Notes: a model not told the origin generated them from the sequence alone. Counted from the stretch's first letter, positions 31,643 through 41,613 are shown. The stretch is 64,000 nucleotides of DNA from an uncultured Alphaproteobacteria bacterium (GCA_902584805.1 CACIBE010000004.1:62001-126000), one strand, 5' to 3'. Numbers and translations: made by a program.

Positions 31643-33433
31643 ATGAAAAAATTTCTAATCACATTTGCCATTTTAACTTCAATAATTGCACTTAACAAAC
31701 ATGCGTACAGTGAAAAGGTTCACGGTATTGCTATGCACGGAATACCAAAGTATGCCAGTGATTTTGAAAATCTAGATTATGTAAACCCAAACGCACCTAA
31801 GGGTGGTACTGTGAAATTTGGATCATATGGATCTTTTGATAATCTTAATAGGGTAGCTTTTAAAGGCTCTAAAGCTGCTGGCCTTGGGTACGTCAATGAT
31901 ACATTAATGAGAAGAGTTTGGGATGAAGCATTCTCTCTCTATGGATTGATAGCTGAGAAGGTTGAATTACCTGAAGACAGATCATCTATAACTTTTTATT
32001 TAAATGCAAATGCAACCTTTCATGATGGTTCACCAATAACACGTGATGATGTATTGTTTAGTTTAGAAACGTTTCAAACAAAAGGCACTCCAAATCAGAA
32101 AAAAACTTATGGCAAAGTTGTTGAAACTGAATTGATTGGAAATGACGGAATAAAAATGATTTTTGAGAATAATGAAGATAAAGAATTGCCCCTTATTATT
32201 GCAGGCTTTCTTCCTATCATTCCAAAAAAGTTTTATGAAAATCTAGATGTTACAAAAACATTTTTAGATATCCCTCTAGGCAGTGGGCCATACCAGGTTG
32301 ATAGTCTCGATCCTGGGCGTCAAATAAAATACAAACGTGTTGAAAATTACTGGGCAAAAGATTTACCAGTAAATAAAGGTCTCTATAACTTTGATACAAT
32401 TATTTATGATTATTACAAAGACTCAAATGTCTTAGTTGAAGCTTTTAAGGTTGGTGAATACGACTTTAGAAGAGAGTACAACGTTAAACGTTGGTTATCG
32501 GAATATGATTTTAAAGCTGTCCAGAATGGCAAAGTAATACTTACAGAAATGAATAACGATAGACCTGTTGGAATGAATGGTCTTGTGATGAATACAAGAC
32601 GTGACATATTTAATAATAGAAATGTAAGACTTGCTTTAAGTTATGCCTATGATCATGAATGGATTAATAAAACGATATATCAAAATGCTTATGTGAGAAC
32701 AGATAGTTATTTTGATAATTCACCATTAGCTTCTTCAGGCTTACCATCAAAAAATGAGTTAGAATTACTGAATGTATGGAAAGATGAAATTCCAGCAGAG
32801 GTGTTTACGGAATCATTTACACCACCTATTACGGATGGCAGTGGTAATGACCGTAAAAATTTATTGAAAGCAAAAGAAATACTCGAAAAAGAGGGTTGGT
32901 TTGTTGAAGATGGAAAACTGGTAAAAGATGGAAAGGAATTCAAGTTTGAGTTCTTGATTGTCAGTCCATCTGATGAGAAAATTGCGTTAGCCTATCAAAG
33001 TAATTTAAAAAAACTTGGCATTACAATGGATGTAAGAACTGTTGATTCATCACAGTATCAAGAACGTTTGTTAAGTTATGATTTTGATATGATTAAAAGA
33101 TATTGGGGAGTCAGTTTAAGCCCAGGAAATGAGCAACAATTTTATTGGGGATCAGAAGTTGGTCAAAAAGATGGAAGCAGAAATTATCCTGGTATCAATA
33201 GTCCAGCAGTTGATGCATTAATTGAAAAACTAATTAGTGCAACAAATAGAGAAGAATTAACAACGGCTATCCACGCACTTGATAGAGTATTGTTATGGGG
33301 TCACTATGTAGTTCCTCTTTATCATAGCAACAAAGACAGAATTGCTTATTGGGATTTTTTTGAATACCCAGACGAAATTCCACTTTACGGAATTGTAATT
33401 GAGTCTTGGTGGATTAATAAAGATAAACAATAA
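31643..33433 (+). CDS. Family 5 extracellular solute-binding protein (YejA-like)
   Basis: 596 residues, normal for peptide-binding proteins of the DppA/OppA/YejA family. A signal peptide (MKKFLITFAILTSIIALNKH) precedes VHGIAMHGIPKYASDF and the YejA-like NPNAPKGGTVKFGSYGSFDNLN segment. DDVLFSLETF and GSGPYQVDSLDPGRQIKYKR are family blocks. YejA proteins bind oligopeptides. No ATPase or permease partner is adjacent, so it is an orphan here and its transporter must be encoded elsewhere. Confidence 0.88.
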   Translation: MKKFLITFAILTSIIALNKHAYSEKVHGIAMHGIPKYASDFENLDYVNPNAPKGGTVKFGSYGSFDNLNRVAFKGSKAAGLGYVNDTLMRRVWDEAFSLYGLIAEKVELPEDRSSITFYLNANATFHDGSPITRDDVLFSLETFQTKGTPNQKKTYGKVVETELIGNDGIKMIFENNEDKELPLIIAGFLPIIPKKFYENLDVTKTFLDIPLGSGPYQVDSLDPGRQIKYKRVENYWAKDLPVNKGLYNFDTIIYDYYKDSNVLVEAFKVGEYDFRREYNVKRWLSEYDFKAVQNGKVILTEMNNDRPVGMNGLVMNTRRDIFNNRNVRLALSYAYDHEWINKTIYQNAYVRTDSYFDNSPLASSGLPSKNELELLNVWKDEIPAEVFTESFTPPITDGSGNDRKNLLKAKEILEKEGWFVEDGKLVKDGKEFKFEFLIVSPSDEKIALAYQSNLKKLGITMDVRTVDSSQYQERLLSYDFDMIKRYWGVSLSPGNEQQFYWGSEVGQKDGSRNYPGINSPAVDALIEKLISATNREELTTAIHALDRVLLWGHYVVPLYHSNKDRIAYWDFFEYPDEIPLYGIVIESWWINKDKQ

Positions 33434-33454
33434 AATAAGTAATCAAATATTTTT

Positions 33455-34339
33455 ATGAGTCATACAAGAGCTAACATACTCATGTTAATTGCCTCACTTA
33501 TATGGGGAACAGCTTTTGTAAGCCAAACTACTGGAATGGGAGCCATAGGTCCTTTTACTTTTAGCTTTGGAAGATTCTTTTTTGCTTTTTTAACAGTAAT
33601 TCCATTTGCGATTTATCTAGAACAACAAAATATTTTTAAAATATTAAGTGATAGAAAAAAAGTTTATCTTTGTTTGGCTACAGGTTTTTTTCTTTTTGGT
33701 GGTATGGGTCTTCAACAATACGCTTTACAAAAATCATTAATATCAAATGCTGCTTTTCTTAGTACTCTTTACGTTCCTTTTGTTGGTATAATTTCAAGAT
33801 TCATAATTAAAAAACAGGTACACTGGATTATCTGGATTGCTATTTTACTTTGTTTGTATGGATCATATCTTTTATCCTCTAATCAATCAGTTGAAATTCA
33901 ACAATCAGATTCACTCTTATTTATTGCTGCTTTGTTTTTTGCCTTACATATTATTTGTATCGATATTTTTATGAAAGAACTTAACAGTCCTTTTTTATTT
34001 GGAAGCATTCAGTACTTTATTGTTTTTATTTTATCTATGATCCTAGCTTTTATGTGGGAGGAACCAAAGCTCTCCAATATGCAAATTGAATGGTTTGAAA
34101 TTTTATATACGGGTATTTTTTCTGCTGGCATTGGATATACACTTCAAATTATTGCTCAACATAAAGCTAATCCTGCTCCTGCTGCTATTATTTTATCAAT
34201 GGAGTCAGTCTTTGCTGCAATAGCAGGTTGGATACTTTTAAATCAAGTTTTAGACACACAAAAAATACTTGGATGCCTTGCAATATTTATTGGAGTCATT
34301 ATAGTACAATTAGTACCAATAATTATTAAACAAAAATGA
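33455..34339 (+). CDS. EamA/DMT-family membrane transporter
   Basis: 294 residues, about ten helices in two EamA repeats. MLIASLIWGTAFVSQTTGM opens the protein, and the C-terminal repeat has NPAPAAIILSMESVFAAIAGWILL, a common EamA block. Substrate unknown. The last four bases overlap the adenosine kinase gene. This suggests translational coupling, and perhaps a link to nucleoside or purine base movement, which is only positional inference. Confidence 0.83.
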   Translation: MSHTRANILMLIASLIWGTAFVSQTTGMGAIGPFTFSFGRFFFAFLTVIPFAIYLEQQNIFKILSDRKKVYLCLATGFFLFGGMGLQQYALQKSLISNAAFLSTLYVPFVGIISRFIIKKQVHWIIWIAILLCLYGSYLLSSNQSVEIQQSDSLLFIAALFFALHIICIDIFMKELNSPFLFGSIQYFIVFILSMILAFMWEEPKLSNMQIEWFEILYTGIFSAGIGYTLQIIAQHKANPAPAAIILSMESVFAAIAGWILLNQVLDTQKILGCLAIFIGVIIVQLVPIIIKQK

Positions 34340-35310
34340 GTGATAAATTAGACGTAGTTGGAATTGGAAATGCTATGGTAGATGCCATAATTCCTTCGAA
34401 TCAAAGTGAAATTGAAAAACATGAAATTAATAGAGATTCTATGAATCTTATTGATGAAAATTTAAAAAATAATTTGCATGAAAGTTATTCCATCAGAGAA
34501 ATGGCTGGTGGAGGTTCCCTTGGTAACTCCATGTTTGGTATCACCTCTTTTGGCGGTAATGGAAGTTTTATTGGAAAAATTAAAAATGATGAAATTGGAG
34601 TATACCTTCAAAAAGATATGATCCGGGAAGGACTAAAATTTCCATTGGGATTTACATCTCCTGATATTTCAACTGGATGTTGTACAATTTTTGTTGAAGA
34701 AGATGGAACTAGAACAATGTGTACTTTTCTTGGTGCTGGAACATTAATAGGTCCTGAAGATATAAAAGAGGATGATATTAAAAATCATAAAATAGCATAT
34801 TTGGAAGGCTACTTGTGGGATAATGAAAATGCAAAAAAGGCTATGAAAAAAATGGTGGATATTTGCAAAGCTGATAATCAAAAAATTGCATTTACTTTAT
34901 CTGATCTTTTTTGTGTTGATAGACATAGAGATTCTTTTAAAGAATTAATAACTGAGAATGTTGATATTCTTTTTGCTAACGAAGATGAAATCAAAGCAAT
35001 GGCACAAACAGAAAGTTTTGAAGATGGTCTAGAATATGCAAAATCATTAAATATAATTGCTACGATTACTAAAGGAAGTAGTGGATCAGTTATTGTTTCT
35101 GGTAATGACATCACTGAAGTTGCTGCAAAAAAAGTAGAAAAAGTTGTAGATACAACTGGGGCTGGAGATTTATTTGCAGCTGGTTTTTTATTTGGTTATT
35201 CTAAAGGTAAAGCAATGGATGAATGCGGTAATTACGCATCAATTGCTGCCGCAGAAATTATTTCGCATTATGGTGCAAGACCTTTAGTAAAATTGTCTAG
35301 TTTAATTTAG
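34336..35310 (+). CDS. PfkB-family kinase, probable adenosine kinase
   Basis: 324 residues. The N-terminal GIGNAMVDAI block, the GGGSLGNSMFG substrate segment and the C-terminal DTTGAGDLFAAGFLFG with the catalytic aspartate define the PfkB (ribokinase) family. The overall form matches alphaproteobacterial adenosine kinases, which make AMP from adenosine. Adenosine deaminase is encoded convergently next door (14 bases overlap), supporting a purine role. A sugar kinase is the alternative. Confidence 0.82.
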   Translation: MSDKLDVVGIGNAMVDAIIPSNQSEIEKHEINRDSMNLIDENLKNNLHESYSIREMAGGGSLGNSMFGITSFGGNGSFIGKIKNDEIGVYLQKDMIREGLKFPLGFTSPDISTGCCTIFVEEDGTRTMCTFLGAGTLIGPEDIKEDDIKNHKIAYLEGYLWDNENAKKAMKKMVDICKADNQKIAFTLSDLFCVDRHRDSFKELITENVDILFANEDEIKAMAQTESFEDGLEYAKSLNIIATITKGSSGSVIVSGNDITEVAAKKVEKVVDTTGAGDLFAAGFLFGYSKGKAMDECGNYASIAAAEIISHYGARPLVKLSSLI

Positions 35311-36277
35311 CTAATAATTTATTTTTATTTTCATCATCGCAAAAAGAATATTTTATAGCGTTATGAGTAAGGGAAGTTAGCTCCTTTTCATTTAAACCTA
35401 AATCTTCCATGACTTTGTATTCACCGTTTATCGTAGCATTAAAAAAAGGAGGATCATCAGAATTGACTGTTACTTTTACTCCTTGATCAAATAATGTCTT
35501 CACAGGATGATCTACATAATCTTTGTAAATTTTAGTTGCAATATTACTTGTTGGACAAGTTTCTAGAATAATATCTTTATCAATTATTTCTTTTACTAAA
35601 TCAGCATCCTCTATTGATCGAACTCCGTGACCTAATCTTGTTGGATGCAGAAGGTTAACAGCATTTCTTATATTTACAGGACCATCCCATTCACCTGCAT
35701 GAACTGTAATTGGAAAATTTTCTTTTTTTAACATATCAAATGTTTCAACAAATAAGTTTGGAGGAAAATGAAGCTCATCTCCAGCTAAACCAAAACCAAC
35801 TAAACAAGGATGGGGATTATTTAAAACTTCCTCTGCAGTTCCTTGTACTGATTCTGGTCCTAAATGTCTGATCCCATTCATTATATAACGTGAAACAATT
35901 CCAAAATCCTCTTCAGCTTTTTTAGAAGCTTCATAGACTCCTTCAATAAATGAATGGTAAGTCATGCCTTTTTCTTTAGCATGAGTTGAGGAAATCATCG
36001 CTTCGACATAAAGAACATTATTAGCCGCACAATCTTTTAAATATTCATACGTTAATTCAAAATAATCTTCTGGCGTATGTATGACAGAAGTAACGATGTC
36101 ATATTTTTTTATAAAATCATAAAAATCATCCCATTGGTATGCATATTTTGAGCCAAACATTTCTTCAGGTATTTCATGATTATTTCGTTTAGCAAATTTC
36201 TTACATAATTCTGGCGTAATGGTTGCCTCTAAATGAACATGAATTTCTGCTTTTTTAACTGAATTAAAAATATTCAT
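35297..36277 (-). CDS. add: Adenosine deaminase family protein
   Basis: About 326 residues from the ATG at 36277. A longer in-frame reading to 36406 would run into the divergent M48 gene and lacks similarity. The zinc motif HVHLEAT is at the N-terminus, then HAGEW, SIEDADLVKEI and the catalytic TVNSDDPPFF. These are the hallmarks of adenosine/adenine deaminases, which make inosine (or hypoxanthine). Adenine deaminase is a possible alternative. It converges with the kinase gene. Confidence 0.88.
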   Translation of the reverse strand: MNIFNSVKKAEIHVHLEATITPELCKKFAKRNNHEIPEEMFGSKYAYQWDDFYDFIKKYDIVTSVIHTPEDYFELTYEYLKDCAANNVLYVEAMISSTHAKEKGMTYHSFIEGVYEASKKAEEDFGIVSRYIMNGIRHLGPESVQGTAEEVLNNPHPCLVGFGLAGDELHFPPNLFVETFDMLKKENFPITVHAGEWDGPVNIRNAVNLLHPTRLGHGVRSIEDADLVKEIIDKDIILETCPTSNIATKIYKDYVDHPVKTLFDQGVKVTVNSDDPPFFNATINGEYKVMEDLGLNEKELTSLTHNAIKYSFCDDENKNKLLAKLN

Positions 36278-36306
36278 ATAAATAAAATTACCTATATAAT
36301 AATAAT

Positions 36307-37218
36307 ATGGAAGCAAGAATAAACAGAAGAAGCTTTGTTTTTGGTGCAAGTTGTTCTTTATGTGGTTCCATGATTTTACCATCTTGTACACAAGTACCAT
36401 TAACAAATAGAAGTCAGCTTAATTTATATGATAGTAACCTACCTATAATTTTAATGGGTGGCGGTGTTCTTGGTACTCCAAAAATTTATCCCAATGAAAG
36501 ATCTCTAAATCAAGAAGTTGAGAAAACATATTCTAGATTTTTATCAAAAGCTAAAGAAGATAAAATTCTTTTAGATAACACAGATGAGTCAAAAAAAATT
36601 GAAGAAATCGGAAGGGAAATTTATACCTCTCTAGATACATTTTATATTAATAAGCGTGAAAAAAATCCTGTAGAAAATTTTAATTGGCAATTTGCTCTAA
36701 TTGAATCTGATACAAAAAATGCATGGTGTATGCCTGGTGGTAAGATTGCTTTCTATACTGGTATACTTCCTGTTTGTAAAAATGATGACGGGATTGCAGC
36801 AGTCATGGGACATGAAATTGCGCATGCATTTGCTAGACATACCGTAGAGAAATTAACTCAAGCATCTATGATGCAGATGGCAACGATTGGAATATCGCGA
36901 AGTAAATACGCAGAACTTCTTAATAAATCTTTTAGAGTAGGTAATGTAGGAGGCAATGTTTACAACTCAGTTGTCAAGTACGGTATTTTTCTTCCATTTA
37001 GTAGAAAAATGGAAAGTGAAGCTGATTATTTAGGCATGGGATTTATGAATCTTGCTGGATTTAATATTAAAGAACCAGCTAAATTATGGCAGAGAATGAT
37101 GGCGGGTCAAGAAGGAAGAGTACCTGAATTTATGGGGTCACATCCAAGTCCTGATAATAGATCTAAAAAGTTTCTTGAATGGGAAAGTGAAATTTTAGAT
37201 AAATTTCCTCAAGTTTAA
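36307..37218 (+). CDS. M48-family metalloprotease, exported (lipoprotein-like)
   Basis: 303 residues. The N-terminus has NRRSFVFGASCSLCG and then LPSCTQVP, a possible lipobox after a twin-arginine-like start. The zinc site HEIAH is at about residue 169 in AAVMGHEIAHAFARH, and the third ligand is in ESEADYLGMGFM. This is the BepA/LoiP type of periplasmic protease that acts on outer-membrane proteins. The C-terminal SHPSPDNRSKKF also fits. It is 29 bases from the divergent adenosine deaminase start. Confidence 0.87.
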   Translation: MEARINRRSFVFGASCSLCGSMILPSCTQVPLTNRSQLNLYDSNLPIILMGGGVLGTPKIYPNERSLNQEVEKTYSRFLSKAKEDKILLDNTDESKKIEEIGREIYTSLDTFYINKREKNPVENFNWQFALIESDTKNAWCMPGGKIAFYTGILPVCKNDDGIAAVMGHEIAHAFARHTVEKLTQASMMQMATIGISRSKYAELLNKSFRVGNVGGNVYNSVVKYGIFLPFSRKMESEADYLGMGFMNLAGFNIKEPAKLWQRMMAGQEGRVPEFMGSHPSPDNRSKKFLEWESEILDKFPQV

Positions 37219-37239
37219 TTTTAGTGTAATAGGTATTTT

Positions 37240-38286
37240 ATGATTGCTGTTGAAGTTAAAGATCTTACTCACTCTATTAATAATAAAAAAATTTTAAATA
37301 ATATTAATTTTAATCTCAATAAAGATAGTATCTCTTGTATTTTGGGGCCGTCAGGTAGTGGAAAAACTACTTTATTAAAGCTTATAGCAGGTCTTGAAAA
37401 AGTACAGTCAGGGAAAATTATTATTAATGGTGAAGAAGTAAGTAGTACAGCAAAACACTTACCTACAGAAAAAAGAAAAATTGGTTTTTTATTTCAAGAT
37501 TACGCTTTATTCCCACATTTGACAGTAAAAGAAAATTTGAGATTTCCAACTAATGCTAAAAATTCAACTAATAATGTTGATGAAATTATTGAATTAATAA
37601 AATTACCAAATTCACTAGATAAATACCCACACGAGTTAAGTGGTGGTGAACAACAGAGAGTTGCTCTTGCACGATCTATAATTTCACAACCTGATTTACT
37701 ATTATTAGATGAGCCTTTTTCAAGTTTGGATTTAAGTCTTCGAGAAGAGGTGAGAGATGATACGCTGCATCTTTTACAAAAATCAAATGTGTCTGTAATT
37801 ATAGTCACTCATGATCCTTTCGAAGCAATGTTTATCTCAAATCATATAAATATTTTCGATAAATCAGGTTCGATTGTACAGTCAGGAACTCCGAATGATC
37901 TCTATAACAATCCAAAAAATTCATATGTTACAGGTTTTTTTGGTGAAACAAATAAATTTGAAGGTGTCGTTAAAGAATCTCACATTCACACACCGGTTGG
38001 GAAAATTAAAACACCTGGAAATTTAGAAGGTGAAAAAGTTGTGGTACACATAAGACCTCAAGGTATAAAACTCAACAAACAACCAACACCAGTTAATGGA
38101 ATTAAGGGAACCGTTATGGCATCAAAATTAATGGGGTCATTTAGTTTTATCCATTTATCTGTTTTAGATAATAATAATGAAGTTGTTCATGTTCATAGCC
38201 ACATGCCTGCTGACTTTAATCCAAAACAATCGTCTGCAGTCGAGATAGAAATTGATAATGAACAGGCTTACATATTTAAGAATTAA
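37240..38286 (+). CDS. fbpC: Fe(III) ABC transporter ATP-binding protein
   Basis: 348 residues. Walker A is GPSGSGKTT, the signature LSGGEQQR, Walker B LLLLDEPF and the switch VTHDPFEA. The C-terminal regulatory domain has VHIRPQGIKL. This is the FbpC/PotA-like group. The permease and binding protein converge from the other strand, ending only three bases away, an uncommon split for this transporter. The assignment to iron rests on these neighbours. Confidence 0.85.
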   Translation: MIAVEVKDLTHSINNKKILNNINFNLNKDSISCILGPSGSGKTTLLKLIAGLEKVQSGKIIINGEEVSSTAKHLPTEKRKIGFLFQDYALFPHLTVKENLRFPTNAKNSTNNVDEIIELIKLPNSLDKYPHELSGGEQQRVALARSIISQPDLLLLDEPFSSLDLSLREEVRDDTLHLLQKSNVSVIIVTHDPFEAMFISNHINIFDKSGSIVQSGTPNDLYNNPKNSYVTGFFGETNKFEGVVKESHIHTPVGKIKTPGNLEGEKVVVHIRPQGIKLNKQPTPVNGIKGTVMASKLMGSFSFIHLSVLDNNNEVVHVHSHMPADFNPKQSSAVEIEIDNEQAYIFKN

Positions 38287-38289
38287 GTT

Positions 38290-39885
38290 TTAGTTTTTTA
38301 TTGATTTAGTAATTGTTCTGTTAAGAAAAATCACTGGTCCTAATCCAGCAATAACGATAATTAGAGCTGCAAATGCTGACTCCTCCAACATTTCATCAGA
38401 GGCATATTGATAAACATAAGTTGCTAGTGTCTCAAAATTAAATGGTCTTAATAAAAGAGTTATTGGAAGTTCTTTTAAGATGTCTACGAAAACTAATATT
38501 CCTCCAACTAATAAATTTGTATACAGCAAGGGTAATATAATTTTTCTTATACTTTTGAAAAAACTAACACCCATTGTTCTTGATGCATCTAATAAGTTTG
38601 GATGAATTCTTGAAATACCTGATGTAATAGCTCCATTACCAACAGCTAAAAATCTTATACTATACGCAAATAATAAAATTATAAATCCACCAACAGCATA
38701 ACTCATACGAAAATAAATTAAATCATTAAGCCACCCAACAAATACCACTATTCCAACAGCAAGAATTGTTCCTGGAAAAGCATAACCAGAAGAAGCAAAA
38801 AATATTAAAATTTTTTGGAAATTATTTGATTTATATGCTCCAACTATAATCATTAATAAGGAGAGCAACATAATGAATGATGAAGAAATAAATGCTAAAG
38901 ATATGCTTGAAATTGTTATTTGAAAAATTTCAATAAAATTTATTATAGAATAACCTTTAATTACAAAATTCAATAAAATTGAAACAGGTATTATAAAACC
39001 AAGACTCAAAGGTATTAGGCAAATTAAAAACAATAAAAAATTTTTAACTCCAGAAACTGCTTGGGTTGGTGTATAAGATGCACCACTGTACTTTTCATGA
39101 AATTTTCTGCTACGCCTACCCAAATACTCTAAAGTTAAAAGTACTATAACAATCATAAATAAAATACTAGAAATCTGTGATGCGCCAGATAGACTATTCA
39201 TTCCTAGCCAAACATTAAATACACCTAAGGTTAATGTTTCAATTGCAAAATAATCAACTGTCCCAAAATCAGAAATTGTTTCCATTAGTACTAAGGCCAA
39301 ACCCGCAATTATACCTGGACGACCAAATGGAATAGCAACATTGAAGAAGGAATTCCTTCCGTAAATAGAACTAGTTTGAAAAAAAGATATAGGTGTCGTT
39401 ATAAATGATGCTCTAGTCATTAAATATACATATGGATACAATACAGAGGACATTACAAAAATTGCACCTCCCATTGATCGCACATTTGGAAACCAGTAAT
39501 CTTTCGTGCTTGTCCAACCAAATATGTCTCTTAACAATGATTGAAGAGGACCAGCATATTCAAAAAAGTCGGTATAAGTATAGGCAATAATATAAGCTGG
39601 GACAGCAGCTGGTAATAATAACATCCATTCAAAAAATTTTTTCCCAAAAAAATTATATCTTGTCACTATCCAGGCAGTAGTTAAACCAAAGACTAAACTT
39701 AATCCTCCAACACCAAACATTAAAATTATTGTATTGGTCAGATATCTGGGCAAAACAGTTGAAAATAAATGTGGCCATAGTGACGTATCGCCTAAGATTG
39801 CGTAATAAAATATTGAAAAAATAGGAGCGATAATTACTAAAGCAATTATCGCCACAGAATTTGACCATAAATTAAAATTTATCAA
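38290..39885 (-). CDS. fbpB: Fe(III) ABC transporter permease (double-domain FbpB)
   Basis: 531 residues with about twelve membrane segments, a fused pair of permease domains as in FbpB/SfuB. The two ATPase-contact loops lie near residues 168-200 (FFQTSSIYGRNSFFNVAIPF) and 428-450 (LLDASRTMGVSFFKSIRKI). It imports ferric iron delivered by the binding protein. It is 17 bases downstream of fbpA and on the opposite strand to fbpC. Confidence 0.9.
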   Translation of the reverse strand: MINFNLWSNSVAIIALVIIAPIFSIFYYAILGDTSLWPHLFSTVLPRYLTNTIILMFGVGGLSLVFGLTTAWIVTRYNFFGKKFFEWMLLLPAAVPAYIIAYTYTDFFEYAGPLQSLLRDIFGWTSTKDYWFPNVRSMGGAIFVMSSVLYPYVYLMTRASFITTPISFFQTSSIYGRNSFFNVAIPFGRPGIIAGLALVLMETISDFGTVDYFAIETLTLGVFNVWLGMNSLSGASQISSILFMIVIVLLTLEYLGRRSRKFHEKYSGASYTPTQAVSGVKNFLLFLICLIPLSLGFIIPVSILLNFVIKGYSIINFIEIFQITISSISLAFISSSFIMLLSLLMIIVGAYKSNNFQKILIFFASSGYAFPGTILAVGIVVFVGWLNDLIYFRMSYAVGGFIILLFAYSIRFLAVGNGAITSGISRIHPNLLDASRTMGVSFFKSIRKIILPLLYTNLLVGGILVFVDILKELPITLLLRPFNFETLATYVYQYASDEMLEESAFAALIIVIAGLGPVIFLNRTITKSIKN

Positions 39886-39902
39886 AACAGTTAACCTATA
39901 AT

Positions 39903-40916
39903 TTACCAGCCTACTCTATCAATGATTTTCTGAGCTACGGGAGCAAGTTCTGCAAGTTTTTCAACAGGCAGTTTATCTTCTTTAAACTCGCCCCATGATT
40001 TTAACTCATCAGTTAATTGCATATCTGGGTTAACCGGATATTCATAGTTTATAGAACTGTAAAGGACTTGTGCTTTTGGCTGAGTAAGAAATTCAAGTAG
40101 TGCAATCGCATTGTCTTTATTTTTAGAGTACTTAATTACACCTCCGCCAGCAACATTAATGTGATTCCCTCTGTCTTTTTGATTAGTAAAAACTAACTCT
40201 ATTGAGTTAGCCCACTCTTTTTGTTCTGGATTCTTTTCATTAAATTTCATTTTTCCAAAGTAATATGTATTCATTACAGCAATATCACAGACACCTTCAT
40301 AAATTGCTTTTGCTTGAGCTCTATCATTACCCTCAGGTTTACGTGCTAAATTTGCCACAACGCCTGCAGCCCATTCTTCAGCAATAACTTCTCCATTTGC
40401 AGCAATTATTGAAACTAAAAGTGATCTATTGTAGTCATGGCTGCCAGGTCTTGTACAAATTTTACCTTTCCATTTTGGATCAGATAAATCTTCTATTCTT
40501 TTAATTGAGTCTGTAGATAATCTTTCTTTTGATATTGCAACAATTCTAGCTCTCTTTGAAAGTGCAAACCATTTATTATTACTGTCTCTTAAATGATTTG
40601 GAATATTCATATTCAAAATATCTGAGTTAATTGGTTGCAAAATATCCTTTTCAACAAATTGGTTTAACCTTGCTATATCAACTGTTAATACCAAGTCAGC
40701 AGGTGTATTTTCACCTTCAGCTAGAACTCTTTCAAGTAATCCTTTTTTTGCATGTAAAACATTTACCTTTATGCCAGTCAATTTTGTAAATTCCTCAAAG
40801 AAAGGATCTATTAAAATTGGCTGCCTGTAAGAATAAACATTAACCTCTTTGGCAAACAAGTTTAGTGAAATTGTAGATGCAATTAGTATCAATAGTAATC
40901 TAAAAATAATTTTCAT
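39903..40916 (-). CDS. fbpA: Fe(III)-binding periplasmic protein
   Basis: 337 residues from the ATG at 40916, which has a GAAGG site upstream; a longer form from 40955 would have no proper signal peptide. Signal peptide (KIIFRLLLILIASTISLNLFA), then VNVYSYRQPILIDPFFEEF. The C-terminal half has the tyrosine pair of FbpA-type iron sites (AVMNTYYFGKMKFNEKN). A perfect palindrome stands just upstream of the ribosome site. It forms a unit with fbpB. Confidence 0.9.
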   Translation of the reverse strand: MKIIFRLLLILIASTISLNLFAKEVNVYSYRQPILIDPFFEEFTKLTGIKVNVLHAKKGLLERVLAEGENTPADLVLTVDIARLNQFVEKDILQPINSDILNMNIPNHLRDSNNKWFALSKRARIVAISKERLSTDSIKRIEDLSDPKWKGKICTRPGSHDYNRSLLVSIIAANGEVIAEEWAAGVVANLARKPEGNDRAQAKAIYEGVCDIAVMNTYYFGKMKFNEKNPEQKEWANSIELVFTNQKDRGNHINVAGGGVIKYSKNKDNAIALLEFLTQPKAQVLYSSINYEYPVNPDMQLTDELKSWGEFKEDKLPVEKLAELAPVAQKIIDRVGW

Positions 40917-40932
40917 ATAACCTTCTTTTTTT

Positions 40933-40955
40933 GTGGAGATAATAAATATCTCCAC
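40933..40955 (-). promoter_or_regulatory. Palindrome upstream of fbpA
   Basis: Perfect 9-base inverted repeat GTGGAGATA / TATCTCCAC with a 5-base loop, 17 bases before the fbpA ATG. On the minus strand it is followed by AAAAAAA, so it is not a terminator in that direction. It could be a leader hairpin or an operator; its GATAAT-like core recalls iron-regulator sites, but that is a guess. Confidence 0.5.
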
Positions 40956-41086
40956 GTTCTATGATTAAGAATCTTATTAAAAATTATCAGAATACAAATG
41001 TAGATCTATATGAATTTTTTTTTTAATATCAGTGTTGTTAAAATTCATAATATTAGATTTATTCTAAATTTAAAGTTAAAAATGTT

Positions 41087-41104
41087 GGGGCCACTTTGGG
41101 CCCC
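41087..41104 (-). terminator. Terminator after hsp20
   Basis: GGGGCC / GGCCCC stem with a 6-base loop nine bases past the hsp20 stop, followed on the minus strand by AACATTTTTAAC. A rare GC-rich stretch in an AT-rich gap. Confidence 0.7.
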
Positions 41105-41112
41105 TATCAAAA

Positions 41113-41550
41113 CTATTTTATTGAAATTAGTCTAGCTTTTTTTTCTTCTGGAATAATTCTCTCCAAATCAATCGCTAAAAGTCCATTTTTCAATTCAGCA
41201 TCTTTGACTTTGATGTCTTCTGAAATTGTGAACGATCTTTCAAATTGTCTTGTTGAGATACCTTTATGGATTACACCATTACCGTTTTCATTAACCACTT
41301 TTTCTTTAGGTTTATTTCTAACAGTTAAGTTGTTTTCTTTTAATTCAATCTCAATATCTTCTTTACTATATCCAGCGAGAGCAACTTCAATTTTATAGTT
41401 ATGCTCATCAACTCGATGAATATTGTAAGGTGGATAATTTGTATTGTATCGTTCCGTAGACTCCAACATTCTATCAAATTCATCAAAAATTGAGTCAAAT
41501 CCAACAGAGAATGGTCTTAAAGAATTCCAAACGGATAGGTTTCTAGTCAT
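41113..41550 (-). CDS. Small heat-shock protein (Hsp20/IbpA)
   Basis: About 145 residues from the ATG at 41550, which has AGGAG six bases upstream; a longer reading to 41592 lacks this. An IbpA-like N-terminus (PFSVGFDSIFDEFDRML) leads to an alpha-crystallin domain with VALAGYSKEDIEIEL and NGLLAIDLERIIPEEKK. The I-x-I-like tail is KARLISIK. It holds unfolded proteins for refolding. A heat-shock promoter is visible upstream and a terminator downstream, so it is a single-gene unit. Confidence 0.93.
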   Translation of the reverse strand: MTRNLSVWNSLRPFSVGFDSIFDEFDRMLESTERYNTNYPPYNIHRVDEHNYKIEVALAGYSKEDIEIELKENNLTVRNKPKEKVVNENGNGVIHKGISTRQFERSFTISEDIKVKDAELKNGLLAIDLERIIPEEKKARLISIK

Positions 41551-41613
41551 AATAACTCCTTTATTAAGCAAGTTTATTTTGTCCGCACCCACAATGGCAT
41601 TCAGACAATATTA

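Noticed and set aside
36278-36406. Longer N-terminus for adenosine deaminase
   Set aside because: It would overlap the start of the divergent M48 gene, and the extra residues do not resemble the family; the ATG at 36277 gives a normal start.
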